From positions 1-48,498 of the forward strand of contig WGMT01000075.1 of assembly GCA_016124945.1 (NCBI GenBank): a stretch of 48,498 nt of DNA. The letters run 5' to 3'. The notes beneath the pieces were generated by a model. It was not told the DNA's origin. It worked only from the letters and a program-made list of their open reading frames with translations, and searched no databases. Below, one piece after another: positions 26,907-34,239 of the stretch. The stretch is from a bacterium (GTDB lineage: Bacteria; Chloroflexota; Anaerolineae; Caldilineales; Caldilineaceae). The translations under genes and the position numbers were made by a program. Within the stretch, counting starts at the first letter, position 1. Every line of letters starts with the position of its first letter.

Positions 26907-27761
26907 CTAAAAGTGATACACAATTCGCCAACTGGCCGAATCTCCCCGGCTCAGTTGCTTCTCAAAGTAGGGCTCAAAGGAAAACGTGTTGCTGTTGCCC
27001 CAAATGGGTAGGTAGACCGGCGCGTAGTCGGTCTGCGCGGTGACATCGCCCAAGCGGGGATGGCGCTGGGTGACCGTCAACGCGTTGCCCTCGCGGGTAA
27101 AGTCCACGGCGAGGAAGCAGCCGCGGCCCCAGTCAAAATCAGGTCGTTGACAGATCCAGCCCTCAGCATTCATAAAGTAGCCAGGGTTCTCGCCCAAGAT
27201 CACCGGCATCGAGAAGCGGCAGAGTAGACCGTCTACTGTGGGTGGGTAGAATGGATGGGGAAACCAGCGCACTGGCAACGGCGCGTCGCCGGTGCTTTCG
27301 ATTTCGGTGCGTGAATCGATGCTACGACCGGTTAAGGTGATATGCCTCGCCAACCGATAGGACCAACCTCTGAACGTAGCTTCAGTGTGCATGGTGATGC
27401 TGTGGGGCTTCTCCTCGACCGTCCAGGGCAGGAATTCGATGACTTCGGAGTTGTGGCGCACAGAAAACGGCTCGATAGGGCTGGTGCGACGCACCCGACC
27501 CACGCCGATGATGCCCACTTCGCCGCCTACGGCTGCGTCCTCTGCGCCGAGGGGGGTGGCAAACATATCCGGCGCGCCCTGCCCGTCGAAGACATCGGGG
27601 TAAGGCTTGGGCCACTGCGGGCCCGTGAACAGTGGACCATGTACCGCGTCCTCAACCTGGTAGATATAACCGCCGACACAGTAGCGCGAACCGCAACGAT
27701 CCAGATCAGCCTGAGGATCGAGAATAGAAACCGTCAACTCGCCATTTTCGAGCACGTACAT
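26907..27761 (-). CDS. Aldose 1-epimerase-like protein
   Basis: A 284-aa protein of the galactose mutarotase fold. PVRWFPHPFYP contains a candidate catalytic His, and SFEPYFEKQL carries the Glu expected near the C-terminus. In the family such proteins interconvert anomers or act as hexose-6-phosphate epimerases. The substrate cannot be read from sequence. The ATG at 27761 is preceded by ggaaag; upstream in-frame residues are not conserved-looking. It is convergent with the glycyl radical enzyme operon. Confidence 0.68.
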   Translation of the reverse strand: MYVLENGELTVSILDPQADLDRCGSRYCVGGYIYQVEDAVHGPLFTGPQWPKPYPDVFDGQGAPDMFATPLGAEDAAVGGEVGIIGVGRVRRTSPIEPFSVRHNSEVIEFLPWTVEEKPHSITMHTEATFRGWSYRLARHITLTGRSIDSRTEIESTGDAPLPVRWFPHPFYPPTVDGLLCRFSMPVILGENPGYFMNAEGWICQRPDFDWGRGCFLAVDFTREGNALTVTQRHPRLGDVTAQTDYAPVYLPIWGNSNTFSFEPYFEKQLSRGDSASWRIVYHF

Positions 27762-27902
27762 CGTCTGTTGTTCTTTCCGTGGAGGTGGGGTATCAAGAAA
27801 GTGGTTAGCCGCATTGATGCTGCGTCTGTGCACACGATTATAATCGAAGCGGAAGATTGCAGGAATTCCAATAGGGTAGAAATCGGGTTGTTGCAGAAGG
27901 GT

Positions 27903-28019
27903 TATAGTTCAACGTTGCGGGTAACAACCTTCCGGGAAGGGGTCAAGACAGCTACGCCGTTTACTTCATCTCGCTGACCTCTTCCCGGAAGGTAAATCTC
28001 GCCCCAACATTGAACTACA
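27903..28019. repeat. Two-block inverted repeat upstream of the tetR promoter
   Basis: The left arm has blocks tatagttcaacgttg (27903-27917) and accttccgggaag (27927-27939, continuing ggggtca to 27945). The right arm has their near-exact reverse complements at 28005-28019 and 27975-27993. Each inner block also contains a short palindrome ccttccgggaagg. No coding sequence lies between. It looks like a small mobile or structured element. Confidence 0.75.
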
Positions 28020-28037
28020 GCCGTTACTCATACCCAG

Positions 28038-28066
28038 TTGACATCTTATAGACCAATCGTTATAAT
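28038..28066 (+). promoter_or_regulatory. Sigma-70 promoter and TetR-type operator for the tetR gene
   Basis: TTGACA (28038-28043), a 17-bp spacer and TATAAT (28061-28066) form a consensus promoter. The sequence tagaccaatcgttataat (28049-28066) fills the spacer and -10 and is matched by a second site at 28708-28725. It resembles, from memory, operators of the LmrA/QacR-type TetR group, so the regulator probably represses its own gene. Confidence 0.75.
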
Positions 28067-28119
28067 CAGTATTAGATCGAGGCTGCTATCCTGCCCTGAT
28101 CCACCACGAAAGGCTTACC

Positions 28120-28680
28120 GTGAATACGCGACGCGAAGAGATCATTCAATCGACTTGCCAACTAATTGAGCTTCAGGGCTACCATGCCACGGGGCTGAAC
28201 CAGATTATCGAGGAAAGCGGCGCGCCCAAGGGATCGCTCTACTACTACTTCCCCGAAGGCAAAGACGAATTGGTAGAGGCCGCCATTCACCACACCACCA
28301 CAGGGATCGCCCAGCGCATTGAAGAGGCAATGAACGCCCACAGCCACGCTTCACAGGCGATTCCAGCCTTTCTGCGCAATCTTGCCCACTACGTGCAAGC
28401 CTCTGGATACAAGTCCGGCGGACCGATTACGGCAGTGGCAATGGAAGCAGCCGCAACCAACGAACGACTCACCGCCGCCTGCCGAGCAGCCTACCAGGAA
28501 TGGCAGGCTGTGATTGAAAAAAAACTACTTGCCAACGGCTTTGAGCCGGTACGCGCCAAGCGCCTGGCAGCGGTGGTGATTGGCCTGATCGAGGGTTCGA
28601 TTATCCTCAGCCGGAGCGAGCGCAATGTCGGCCCGCTCTTAGACGCGGCGACTGAGTTGGAAGTACTTCTGCAAAGATGA
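28120..28680 (+). CDS. TetR-family transcriptional repressor
   Basis: A 186-aa repressor with an N-terminal helix-turn-helix (about 25-50; GLNQIIEESGAPKGSLYYYFP) and a C-terminal ligand domain of the LmrA/YxaF type. The GTG start at 28120 follows aaagg. It sits behind a consensus promoter that overlaps a likely operator, and a second copy of the operator precedes the next gene. It probably senses a small lipophilic or electrophilic compound and controls the NAD(P)-binding genes downstream. Confidence 0.88.
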   Translation: MNTRREEIIQSTCQLIELQGYHATGLNQIIEESGAPKGSLYYYFPEGKDELVEAAIHHTTTGIAQRIEEAMNAHSHASQAIPAFLRNLAHYVQASGYKSGGPITAVAMEAAATNERLTAACRAAYQEWQAVIEKKLLANGFEPVRAKRLAAVVIGLIEGSIILSRSERNVGPLLDAATELEVLLQR

Positions 28681-28707
28681 CGTCAACGTCATTTTTTTTG
28701 GGATTCA

Positions 28708-28725
28708 ATTATACAGACTGGTCTA
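28708..28725. promoter_or_regulatory. Second TetR-type operator, upstream of the NmrA-like gene
   Basis: attatacagactggtcta is, read on the - strand, tagaccagtctgtataat, which agrees with the first site (28049-28066) at 15 of 18 positions. It is 19 bp before the NmrA-like start codon, so binding could block its transcription or translation start region. Confidence 0.65.
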
Positions 28726-28743
28726 CAAAATTGGGAAAAAATC

Positions 28744-29601
28744 GTGAACAAAGTAATTCTGGTCACCGGCGCGACCGGTAACGTGGGTAGTGAAGTCGTC
28801 ACCCTGCTACATAACAACGGCGCTCCTGTGCGCGCAGCCGTCACCTCGGCCCGCTCGGCGGAACGATTGCCTGTCCCTGTGCCTTGGGCGATTCTCGACT
28901 ACACCAATCCGAATACGTATGCGGCAGCTTTTGCCGATGTAGGCGCACTTTTCCTGATGCGCCCACCACATATCGCCAACGTGGAACGGGACATGAAGCC
29001 GCTGATCGAGTACGCCGTGGCGTCGGGCGTAGAGCGGATCGTATTCCTTTCGTTGTTGGGTGCAGACAAAAACCGTGTTGTGCCCCACGCCAAGGTGGAG
29101 ACCCTGTTACAAGAAACGCATGTCGCGGTGACATTGCTACGAGCCGGTTTCTTTATGCAGAATTTAAGTACCACCCATCGCAAGGAGATCCGCAACGAAG
29201 ACGCCATCTTTGTACCCGCAGGGATGGGAAAGACGGCCTTTATCGATGTACGCGATATTGCAGCCGTTGCAGTGAAGGCGCTCACAGAGGCGGGACGTGG
29301 GGTCAAGTCGTATGAGTTGACAGGCAACGTCGCCTATGACTATGCCGAAGTCGCCGCCATGATGACAGAAGTATTGGGGCGCCCAATCCGATACGCAGAT
29401 CCATCTTTGCCAAGATTTGCCTGGCGCATGTGGCGAAATGGCCAACCGCTTGCCTACACGGCGGTAGTCAGTGCCATCTACACCACCACCCGTTTCGGGG
29501 CTGCAAGCACCATCACCACCGACACAGGCGACGTCTTAGAGCGCAAACCAATTTCGTTGCATCAGTTCATCGACGAGTCCGCGGCGATTTGGCAGAGGTG
29601 A
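28744..29601 (+). CDS. NmrA-like NAD(P)-binding protein
   Basis: A 285-aa atypical short-chain dehydrogenase with the dinucleotide motif TGATGNVGSEV (8-18) and an NmrA/HSCARG-like architecture; a catalytic Tyr-x-x-x-Lys is not evident. Family members act as quinone reductases or redox sensors. The start is GTG with gggaaaa upstream. It follows a TetR gene and a copy of its operator, so it is likely the main target. The stop TGA sits at the junction with a gattggt heptamer run. Confidence 0.82.
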   Translation: MNKVILVTGATGNVGSEVVTLLHNNGAPVRAAVTSARSAERLPVPVPWAILDYTNPNTYAAAFADVGALFLMRPPHIANVERDMKPLIEYAVASGVERIVFLSLLGADKNRVVPHAKVETLLQETHVAVTLLRAGFFMQNLSTTHRKEIRNEDAIFVPAGMGKTAFIDVRDIAAVAVKALTEAGRGVKSYELTGNVAYDYAEVAAMMTEVLGRPIRYADPSLPRFAWRMWRNGQPLAYTAVVSAIYTTTRFGAASTITTDTGDVLERKPISLHQFIDESAAIWQR

Positions 29602-29640
29602 TTGGTGATTGGTGATTGGTGATTCGGGATTGGGGATTTG
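29598..29640. repeat. gattggt heptamer run
   Basis: Four copies of the 7-bp word gattggt and variants start in the stop codon of the NmrA-like gene. No inverted partner is seen downstream, unlike the runs at 26789 and 43177. Nothing else is recognised in 29641-29757. Confidence 0.8.
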
Positions 29641-29757
29641 TAGAATGCCTGGCTTTTTGCTCCGTCACTCCGCAGTGAAAACAGTTTTTGCAGTGGGGTT
29701 TGAACCGTTTCAAACTAACAACGATTCCAAATGTAGTGTTAAGAGGAGAACGATCTC

Positions 29758-30387
29758 ATGAAACTTACAATTTTTGGCGCAACCGGCGGCACCGGCAAGG
29801 AAGTGGTAAAGCAGGCGCTGGCACGTGGACACGAGGTGACCATCTACGTGCGCACGCCGTCCAAAGTGGAGACGCAGCATGAAAAGCTCACGGTGGTACA
29901 AGGCCAGATGAACGACCCCTCCAAGATCCGGCAAGCCATCGCCGGAGCGGACGCGGTGATCAGCGCGCTGGGGCCGACGAGCAACACGCCGGAGCGTCCA
30001 CTGACCGAGGGGATGCAGCACATTGTGGCTGCCATGCAGGCCGAAGGCGTAGACAGACTCATCGCGGCCACCGGCGCAGGCGTTGCCGATCCCAACGACA
30101 CGCCACAGATGGTGGGTCAACTCTTTGGGCTGGCGATGCGTGTCTTTGCCAAACACGTCCTCGCCGACAGCACCGGCATGGTCAACGCCATCCGCAGCAG
30201 CAACCTCAACTGGACACTGGCCCGCGCCCCCCGTCTACAGGACAAACGCGGCACAGGGCAGATCAAGGTGGGCTACGCCGGGCAAGGACCAGGCACACAA
30301 CTGGCCCGCGCCGACTTTGCCCGTTTTATGCTCGATCAACTTCAGAGTGAACAGTGGGTGCAGAAAGCGCCGATGCTGAGCAATTGA
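29758..30387 (+). CDS. NAD(P)H-binding oxidoreductase, BLVRB/NmrA-like
   Basis: A 209-aa protein with GATGGTGKEV at 7-16, typical of the atypical short-chain dehydrogenases related to biliverdin reductase B and flavin reductases. It has no classical YxxxK. The start is preceded by aagaggag. It is the second NAD(P)-binding gene after the tetR gene and is likely part of the same stress response. The substrate is unknown. Confidence 0.82.
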   Translation: MKLTIFGATGGTGKEVVKQALARGHEVTIYVRTPSKVETQHEKLTVVQGQMNDPSKIRQAIAGADAVISALGPTSNTPERPLTEGMQHIVAAMQAEGVDRLIAATGAGVADPNDTPQMVGQLFGLAMRVFAKHVLADSTGMVNAIRSSNLNWTLARAPRLQDKRGTGQIKVGYAGQGPGTQLARADFARFMLDQLQSEQWVQKAPMLSN

Positions 30388-30470
30388 TTGATGCATTGAC
30401 AGGTTGGCAGCGTTCTGGGTTCGTGGTAATTTGTTCATGCCCAATTTACATTTACCAGCGAGCACACAAC

Positions 30471-30824
30471 ATGCAGACTTTCAACGTCAATCACAAAATC
30501 TTCCGCTCCATAGCCAACACCGAAAACGGCGAAGTAGACGCATCCACCCGCTTCCACTACCACCAGGACGGCGACCTGATCTGGGCCGAATATGCGGGCG
30601 GTGCCATCTTGAAAGGTCACCTGCTGGGCAGGATGCTGGCGGACGGCGAACTGGACTTCCGCTATCATCACGTCAATACGGCCAGCGAAATGATGGTGGG
30701 CATGTGCCGTTCGACACCGCAGATCCTGCCCGACGGGCGATTGCGCTACGAGGAACGCTGGCAGTGGCTTTCGGGTGATGGATCGGCAGGCCAGTCCGTT
30801 ATCGAAGAGGTGCGTGCCGACTAA
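30471..30824 (+). CDS. Small conserved protein, often labelled N-acetylglutamate synthase
   Basis: A 117-aa soluble protein with the pattern ENGEVDASTRFHYHQDGD, IWAEYAGG, KGHLLG and EERWQW. I recognise this as a small widespread family whose database label (n-acetylglutamate synthase) is doubtful, as no GNAT fold motif is present. It is on the same strand as the two NAD(P)-binding genes, with an 83-bp gap. A lipocalin-like small beta barrel is possible, but this is inference. Confidence 0.65.
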   Translation: MQTFNVNHKIFRSIANTENGEVDASTRFHYHQDGDLIWAEYAGGAILKGHLLGRMLADGELDFRYHHVNTASEMMVGMCRSTPQILPDGRLRYEERWQWLSGDGSAGQSVIEEVRAD

Positions 30825-30828
30825 GGCA

Positions 30829-31851
30829 TCATGCCCAGACCTTTTCCCAGCAGCCGGTTTCGGCTGAACGGTAGATGGCCAGCGCCGTGCGTAGCTCGCC
30901 CAAGGAATCCTCCGGCCCCGCCTGCAAAGCGGTCCCGTCCAAGACGGCGTGGGCAAAGTCGCTGAGTTCGTAGCCGAAGGCGGCGTCGCGCCCTTCTTTC
31001 TTGTTGGCGAGAAGCAGTTGCCCGTCGGGGTTTTCTTTGTTGTAGAGGAGTAGACGCCCGTCGCTTCCCTTTTCCACCACCAGCTCACCCTGCGTGCCGG
31101 TGACCCGAAACTCCGCACCCGGCCCGATGAACGATCCGGCGTGTAGGGCGTCGAAGGTGGCCACGATCCCTGATTGGAAGCGGAAGAGGGCATGGGCCAG
31201 CGATTCGCCTTCCATCTCGGCCAAAGGATGGCCGATCACTGCCACGACCTCGTCAATTTCGCCCAACCACATACGCAGCGGACGAATCCAGTGTGCGCCG
31301 CCGTCAATACAGATGCCGCCGCCGGTGATGTTCTTGTCATAGCGCCACGGTTTCGAGCCCCACCCGCTACCTACGGCACCGCCGAAATAGGCGCGGGCGG
31401 TGATGACCTCCCCAATGACACCCTCTTTGAGCAGTTGCCGGATCTTTTGCGCGTCGGGCCAATACGCCGCTTGTTCGGCCACCATGAAGACGGTGCCGGC
31501 TCTCATCGCCGCCGCCATGATCTGTTCACAACCATCCAGCGTAGTCGCCATCGGTTTTTCGAGGACGACATGTTTGCCCGCCCGAAAAGCCAGGATCGCC
31601 GCGTCTTCATGCAGATTGTGGGGCAACATGATGTCCACAGCATCGAAATCGCCTTCGGCCAGCGCCTGTTCCAGGGACGCGAAGGGCTGCCCACCGGTCT
31701 CCGCGGCCATGTCGGCGGCGCGTGTGGCGTCGGCGTCCACCACGGCGGTGACCCACAATTCGGGTACATGCGCCTGTATGCCACGCCAGTGGGCCTTGGC
31801 AATGCCGCCGCAGCCCACTAGCGCGATCTTGAGTCTTCTTGGGTCCGTCAT
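30829..31851 (-). CDS. Gfo/Idh/MocA-family dehydrogenase
   Basis: A 340-aa NAD(P)-dependent sugar or inositol dehydrogenase. The Rossmann motif GCGGIA (13-18), the family motif EKPMA (about 98-102) and the substrate-site GGGICIDGGAHWI with the conserved His are present. It lies 43 bp after the TIM-barrel isomerase gene on the same strand, below a LacI regulator. Together these suggest a sugar or cyclitol catabolic operon. The substrate is unknown. Confidence 0.9.
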   Translation of the reverse strand: MTDPRRLKIALVGCGGIAKAHWRGIQAHVPELWVTAVVDADATRAADMAAETGGQPFASLEQALAEGDFDAVDIMLPHNLHEDAAILAFRAGKHVVLEKPMATTLDGCEQIMAAAMRAGTVFMVAEQAAYWPDAQKIRQLLKEGVIGEVITARAYFGGAVGSGWGSKPWRYDKNITGGGICIDGGAHWIRPLRMWLGEIDEVVAVIGHPLAEMEGESLAHALFRFQSGIVATFDALHAGSFIGPGAEFRVTGTQGELVVEKGSDGRLLLYNKENPDGQLLLANKKEGRDAAFGYELSDFAHAVLDGTALQAGPEDSLGELRTALAIYRSAETGCWEKVWA

Positions 31852-31894
31852 CTATTAATTCTCTCATTCGGGTAAGTTCTAGTCGGGTAAATTT

Positions 31895-32722
31895 CTATTC
31901 CGCGTAGACTTCGGTGCGTAGATTTTGGAGATAGGCCAACGTCTTGTCCGTCTCCACACCGAAGCGCAGAGGACCGCCGTCTGTGCTAACCCAGGCGCAG
32001 GCGCACGAAACCGCGCCCTGGTAACCGATGTCGCGCAGAATGCGGAAGAGCCGCTTGTAGATGTCGGAACGATCTCCTGTGCCGGGCTGACCGCCACCCT
32101 CGGCAATATGAACATGGGCGCAATATTCCGGCTCGATCGTTATGTGTTCCAAAGGCTGATCCAGTTTGATGAAATAGTTGAGATCAGCCATCACCTTCAC
32201 CGACGGGCGGTTCACCTTTTTGGCGAACTCGATGCCTTCAAGATAACGCGGCCAGAGCGTTGTCAGATCAGACAAAGGCTCCAGGGCCACGGTCATGTTG
32301 TACTGTTCGGCATGATCGGCCAGTAAGTGGCTGAAGCGCAGCGCCTGTTGCATGGCCTCGTCACGTGGAAAGCCCTCAGGCACGGCGAAAAAGCCGCCGT
32401 AGATGCCAACCACTTCGACGCCCAGATCGGCCAATCGCCGAAAGGCGCGCTTTGTCCAAAATTCCAATTGCTCCCAATCCACATCAGAGCCTACCGCCTT
32501 CAACCCCCAAAATTGTAGAAAGTGGCTGGAGACACGGGTCGGCGGCAGATCCCAATCGGCGATCTGTGCTTTTTTGGCCGCCCAGTTGGCCTCACTTTCA
32601 AACGGGATGAGCTGGATCGCCACTGGCACCTCGGTGACGTCCCAGCCGCTGCCGATCTCGGCGGGCGGGCGAATGTCGGGCTTGTCGCCGAAGAGGATGC
32701 AGAGTTTAAACTGGCTTGTCAT
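31895..32722 (-). CDS. Sugar phosphate isomerase/epimerase-type TIM barrel
   Basis: A 275-aa protein of the xylose-isomerase-like / AP endonuclease 2 superfamily. Candidate metal ligands are Glu in VALEPL, Asp in MADLNY and His in HVHIAE. Members include tagatose 3-epimerases, hydroxypyruvate isomerases and IolE-like dehydratases. The start has aggaga at 6-8 nt. It is followed by the Gfo/Idh/MocA gene and preceded by the LacI gene, with a dispersed repeat element between. Confidence 0.82.
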   Translation of the reverse strand: MTSQFKLCILFGDKPDIRPPAEIGSGWDVTEVPVAIQLIPFESEANWAAKKAQIADWDLPPTRVSSHFLQFWGLKAVGSDVDWEQLEFWTKRAFRRLADLGVEVVGIYGGFFAVPEGFPRDEAMQQALRFSHLLADHAEQYNMTVALEPLSDLTTLWPRYLEGIEFAKKVNRPSVKVMADLNYFIKLDQPLEHITIEPEYCAHVHIAEGGGQPGTGDRSDIYKRLFRILRDIGYQGAVSCACAWVSTDGGPLRFGVETDKTLAYLQNLRTEVYAE

Positions 32723-32777
32723 GGGGATCTCCTGTTAGGGGGTAAGCTGGTTGAATTTGTACCGGCGTAGTGCGTAG

Positions 32778-32892
32778 TCAATGTCATTGAGTTAAGACTA
32801 GACGACAGACGACAGCAGAAATGACTTCGCGTGTCACCTGCAAAGCTGCGACTTGCAACCTGCAGGGCCTGACGGGTTGACTGCTTAGCTTA
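32778..32892. repeat. Dispersed element, copy A
   Basis: An element of about 115 bp begins with tcaatgtcattgagttaag, contains a heptamer pair (agacgac twice), then agcagaa, tgact, cgcgtgtcac and a tgcaacctgca block, and ends with tgcttagctta. The same order of blocks is found, inverted, at 38761-38882. Its right end supplies the last codons and stop of the lacI-type gene on the - strand. Confidence 0.75.
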
Positions 32893-33892
32893 GCGCGCCG
32901 CACGAGCGACGGATCACCAATTCCTCTTCAAAGGTGACGTGACGCACAGGTGTGGGGCCGTTTTCGATAATGTCGAGCAGGATGTGGACAAGGCGCTGCC
33001 CCATAGCGGCAAGGGGCTGGCGCATGGTGGTCAGGGGTGGGTCCGTCTGCCGTGCCAGAGGCAGATCATCAAAGCCGACCAGTGCAATGTCCTCTGGGGC
33101 ACGGGCGCCGCCTTCTCGCAGGGCCTGCAACACGTCAAGCGCCATACTGGTGGCAAAGAAGAGGGCATCGGGTTTGAACTGCAAAAGCGATTGCGTCGCC
33201 AGGTAGCCGTTCTCGTGGACAACGATGAGTTGCTCGTCGACGGCGATCCCTCGTTCGGCGAGTACTTTGCGGTAACCGGTGACACGGGCATGGCCGCCGG
33301 GTGCTTCCATCGAGCCGACGATCAGACCAATTCGCCTGCGGCCAAGTGAAAGCAGGTGGGTTAGGGCCGTGTGTGCGCCGCCGTAATTGTCCGCCGCCAC
33401 GTAGCTGGTCTGCTCGGGGCCGGCCGGTCGACCTGAAGCCACCAGTGGCACACCAAGTTGGGCCAGTTGCGCCAGGAGTGGATCCTCGCCGATCCCCTCC
33501 ATCACGCGCACAATGAGACCGTCTACGAAGCCCTGGCGCGTAATCTGCGGCAGCAGTTTTTGCTGATCGGCACCGCTGCCTATCAAAAACAAACTAAGCA
33601 GATAGCCCTGCTCCTGGCCGGCCTGGGTAATGTGTTGGGCCAACTGCAAGAAATAGAGCTGGTTGAAGACCTGCCACACCGGCGCAGGCACCAACAGGCC
33701 CAGGTTGTTGGCGCGCCGTGACGCCAGAGATTGCGCCGCCGCATGAGGACGGAAGCCGGTTTCTTCGATCACCTTCAGAATGCGCGCCCGCACCTTTGAG
33801 CGTTCCCCGATCTGGTTGTTCAGCACGCGCGACACGGTGGACGGGGAAACACCGGCGGCTTTGGCAATATCCGCCAGAGTTAAGTGACTCAA
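32885..33892 (-). CDS. LacI-family transcriptional regulator
   Basis: A 335-aa regulator with the LacI helix-turn-helix at its start (LTLADIAKAAGVSPSTVSRVLN) and a periplasmic-binding-protein-like ligand domain. The TTG at 33892 with GGAG at 7 nt fits the family start better than the TTG 27 bp upstream. Two LacI-type palindromes lie upstream. The downstream isomerase and dehydrogenase genes on the same strand are its likely targets, and it probably controls its own promoter. The last residues and the stop overlap a repeat element. Confidence 0.88.
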   Translation of the reverse strand: MSHLTLADIAKAAGVSPSTVSRVLNNQIGERSKVRARILKVIEETGFRPHAAAQSLASRRANNLGLLVPAPVWQVFNQLYFLQLAQHITQAGQEQGYLLSLFLIGSGADQQKLLPQITRQGFVDGLIVRVMEGIGEDPLLAQLAQLGVPLVASGRPAGPEQTSYVAADNYGGAHTALTHLLSLGRRRIGLIVGSMEAPGGHARVTGYRKVLAERGIAVDEQLIVVHENGYLATQSLLQFKPDALFFATSMALDVLQALREGGARAPEDIALVGFDDLPLARQTDPPLTTMRQPLAAMGQRLVHILLDIIENGPTPVRHVTFEEELVIRRSCGALS

Positions 33893-33940
33893 TTTGCATC
33901 TCCACAAGTGAAACAACAACCGCCTTCAACACTTACTTCC

Positions 33941-33954
33941 TGCAACCGCTTGCA
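33941..33954. promoter_or_regulatory. LacI-type operator, proximal
   Basis: tgcaaccgcttgca agrees with the LacI/GalR half-site pattern TGnAAnCGnTTnCA, with one mismatch between its halves. It is 49 bp before the lacI start codon. Confidence 0.72.
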
Positions 33955-34026
33955 TATATGTCATGACACAGACAAAATATACACCCCAAAACTAAAAAAC
34001 CAATTTCATTTTCGGCTTTTAAAATA

Positions 34027-34040
34027 TGCAAGCGCTTGCA
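34027..34040. promoter_or_regulatory. LacI-type operator, distal, perfect palindrome
   Basis: tgcaagcgcttgca is a perfect 14-bp palindrome of the LacI/GalR type. Its centre is 86 bp from the proximal site, close to eight helical turns, which would permit looping. Confidence 0.75.
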
Positions 34041-34239
34041 AAAATATCCTACAAGCGAAAGAGCAGATTGTCAACCATCATCATCTCACCATCCCATTTA
34101 GGTTGACAGCCACACGCCAAAACTGCATAATGCCACGACTTTGATCCACAAGACATTTCCTGCCGTGCCAGCAGCAGAGCAGGCCGGGATCGGCGAAGAT
34201 CCTGTGAGGTGATGTGTAAGCACTTTGGTGAGGAGAGTC

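Larger units (their letters stand above)
33893..34239. other. A+T-rich divergent gap between lacI and STAND genes
   Basis: The gap holds the two LacI-type operators listed separately and is strikingly A+T-rich between 33955 and 34080. No gene is seen. Promoters for lacI (-) and the STAND gene (+) should lie here, but I could not place -35/-10 boxes with confidence. Confidence 0.55.

Noticed and set aside
30471..30824. N-acetylglutamate synthase activity
   Set aside because: The protein is 117 aa with no acetyl-CoA binding motif or amino acid kinase domain; the label seems inherited.
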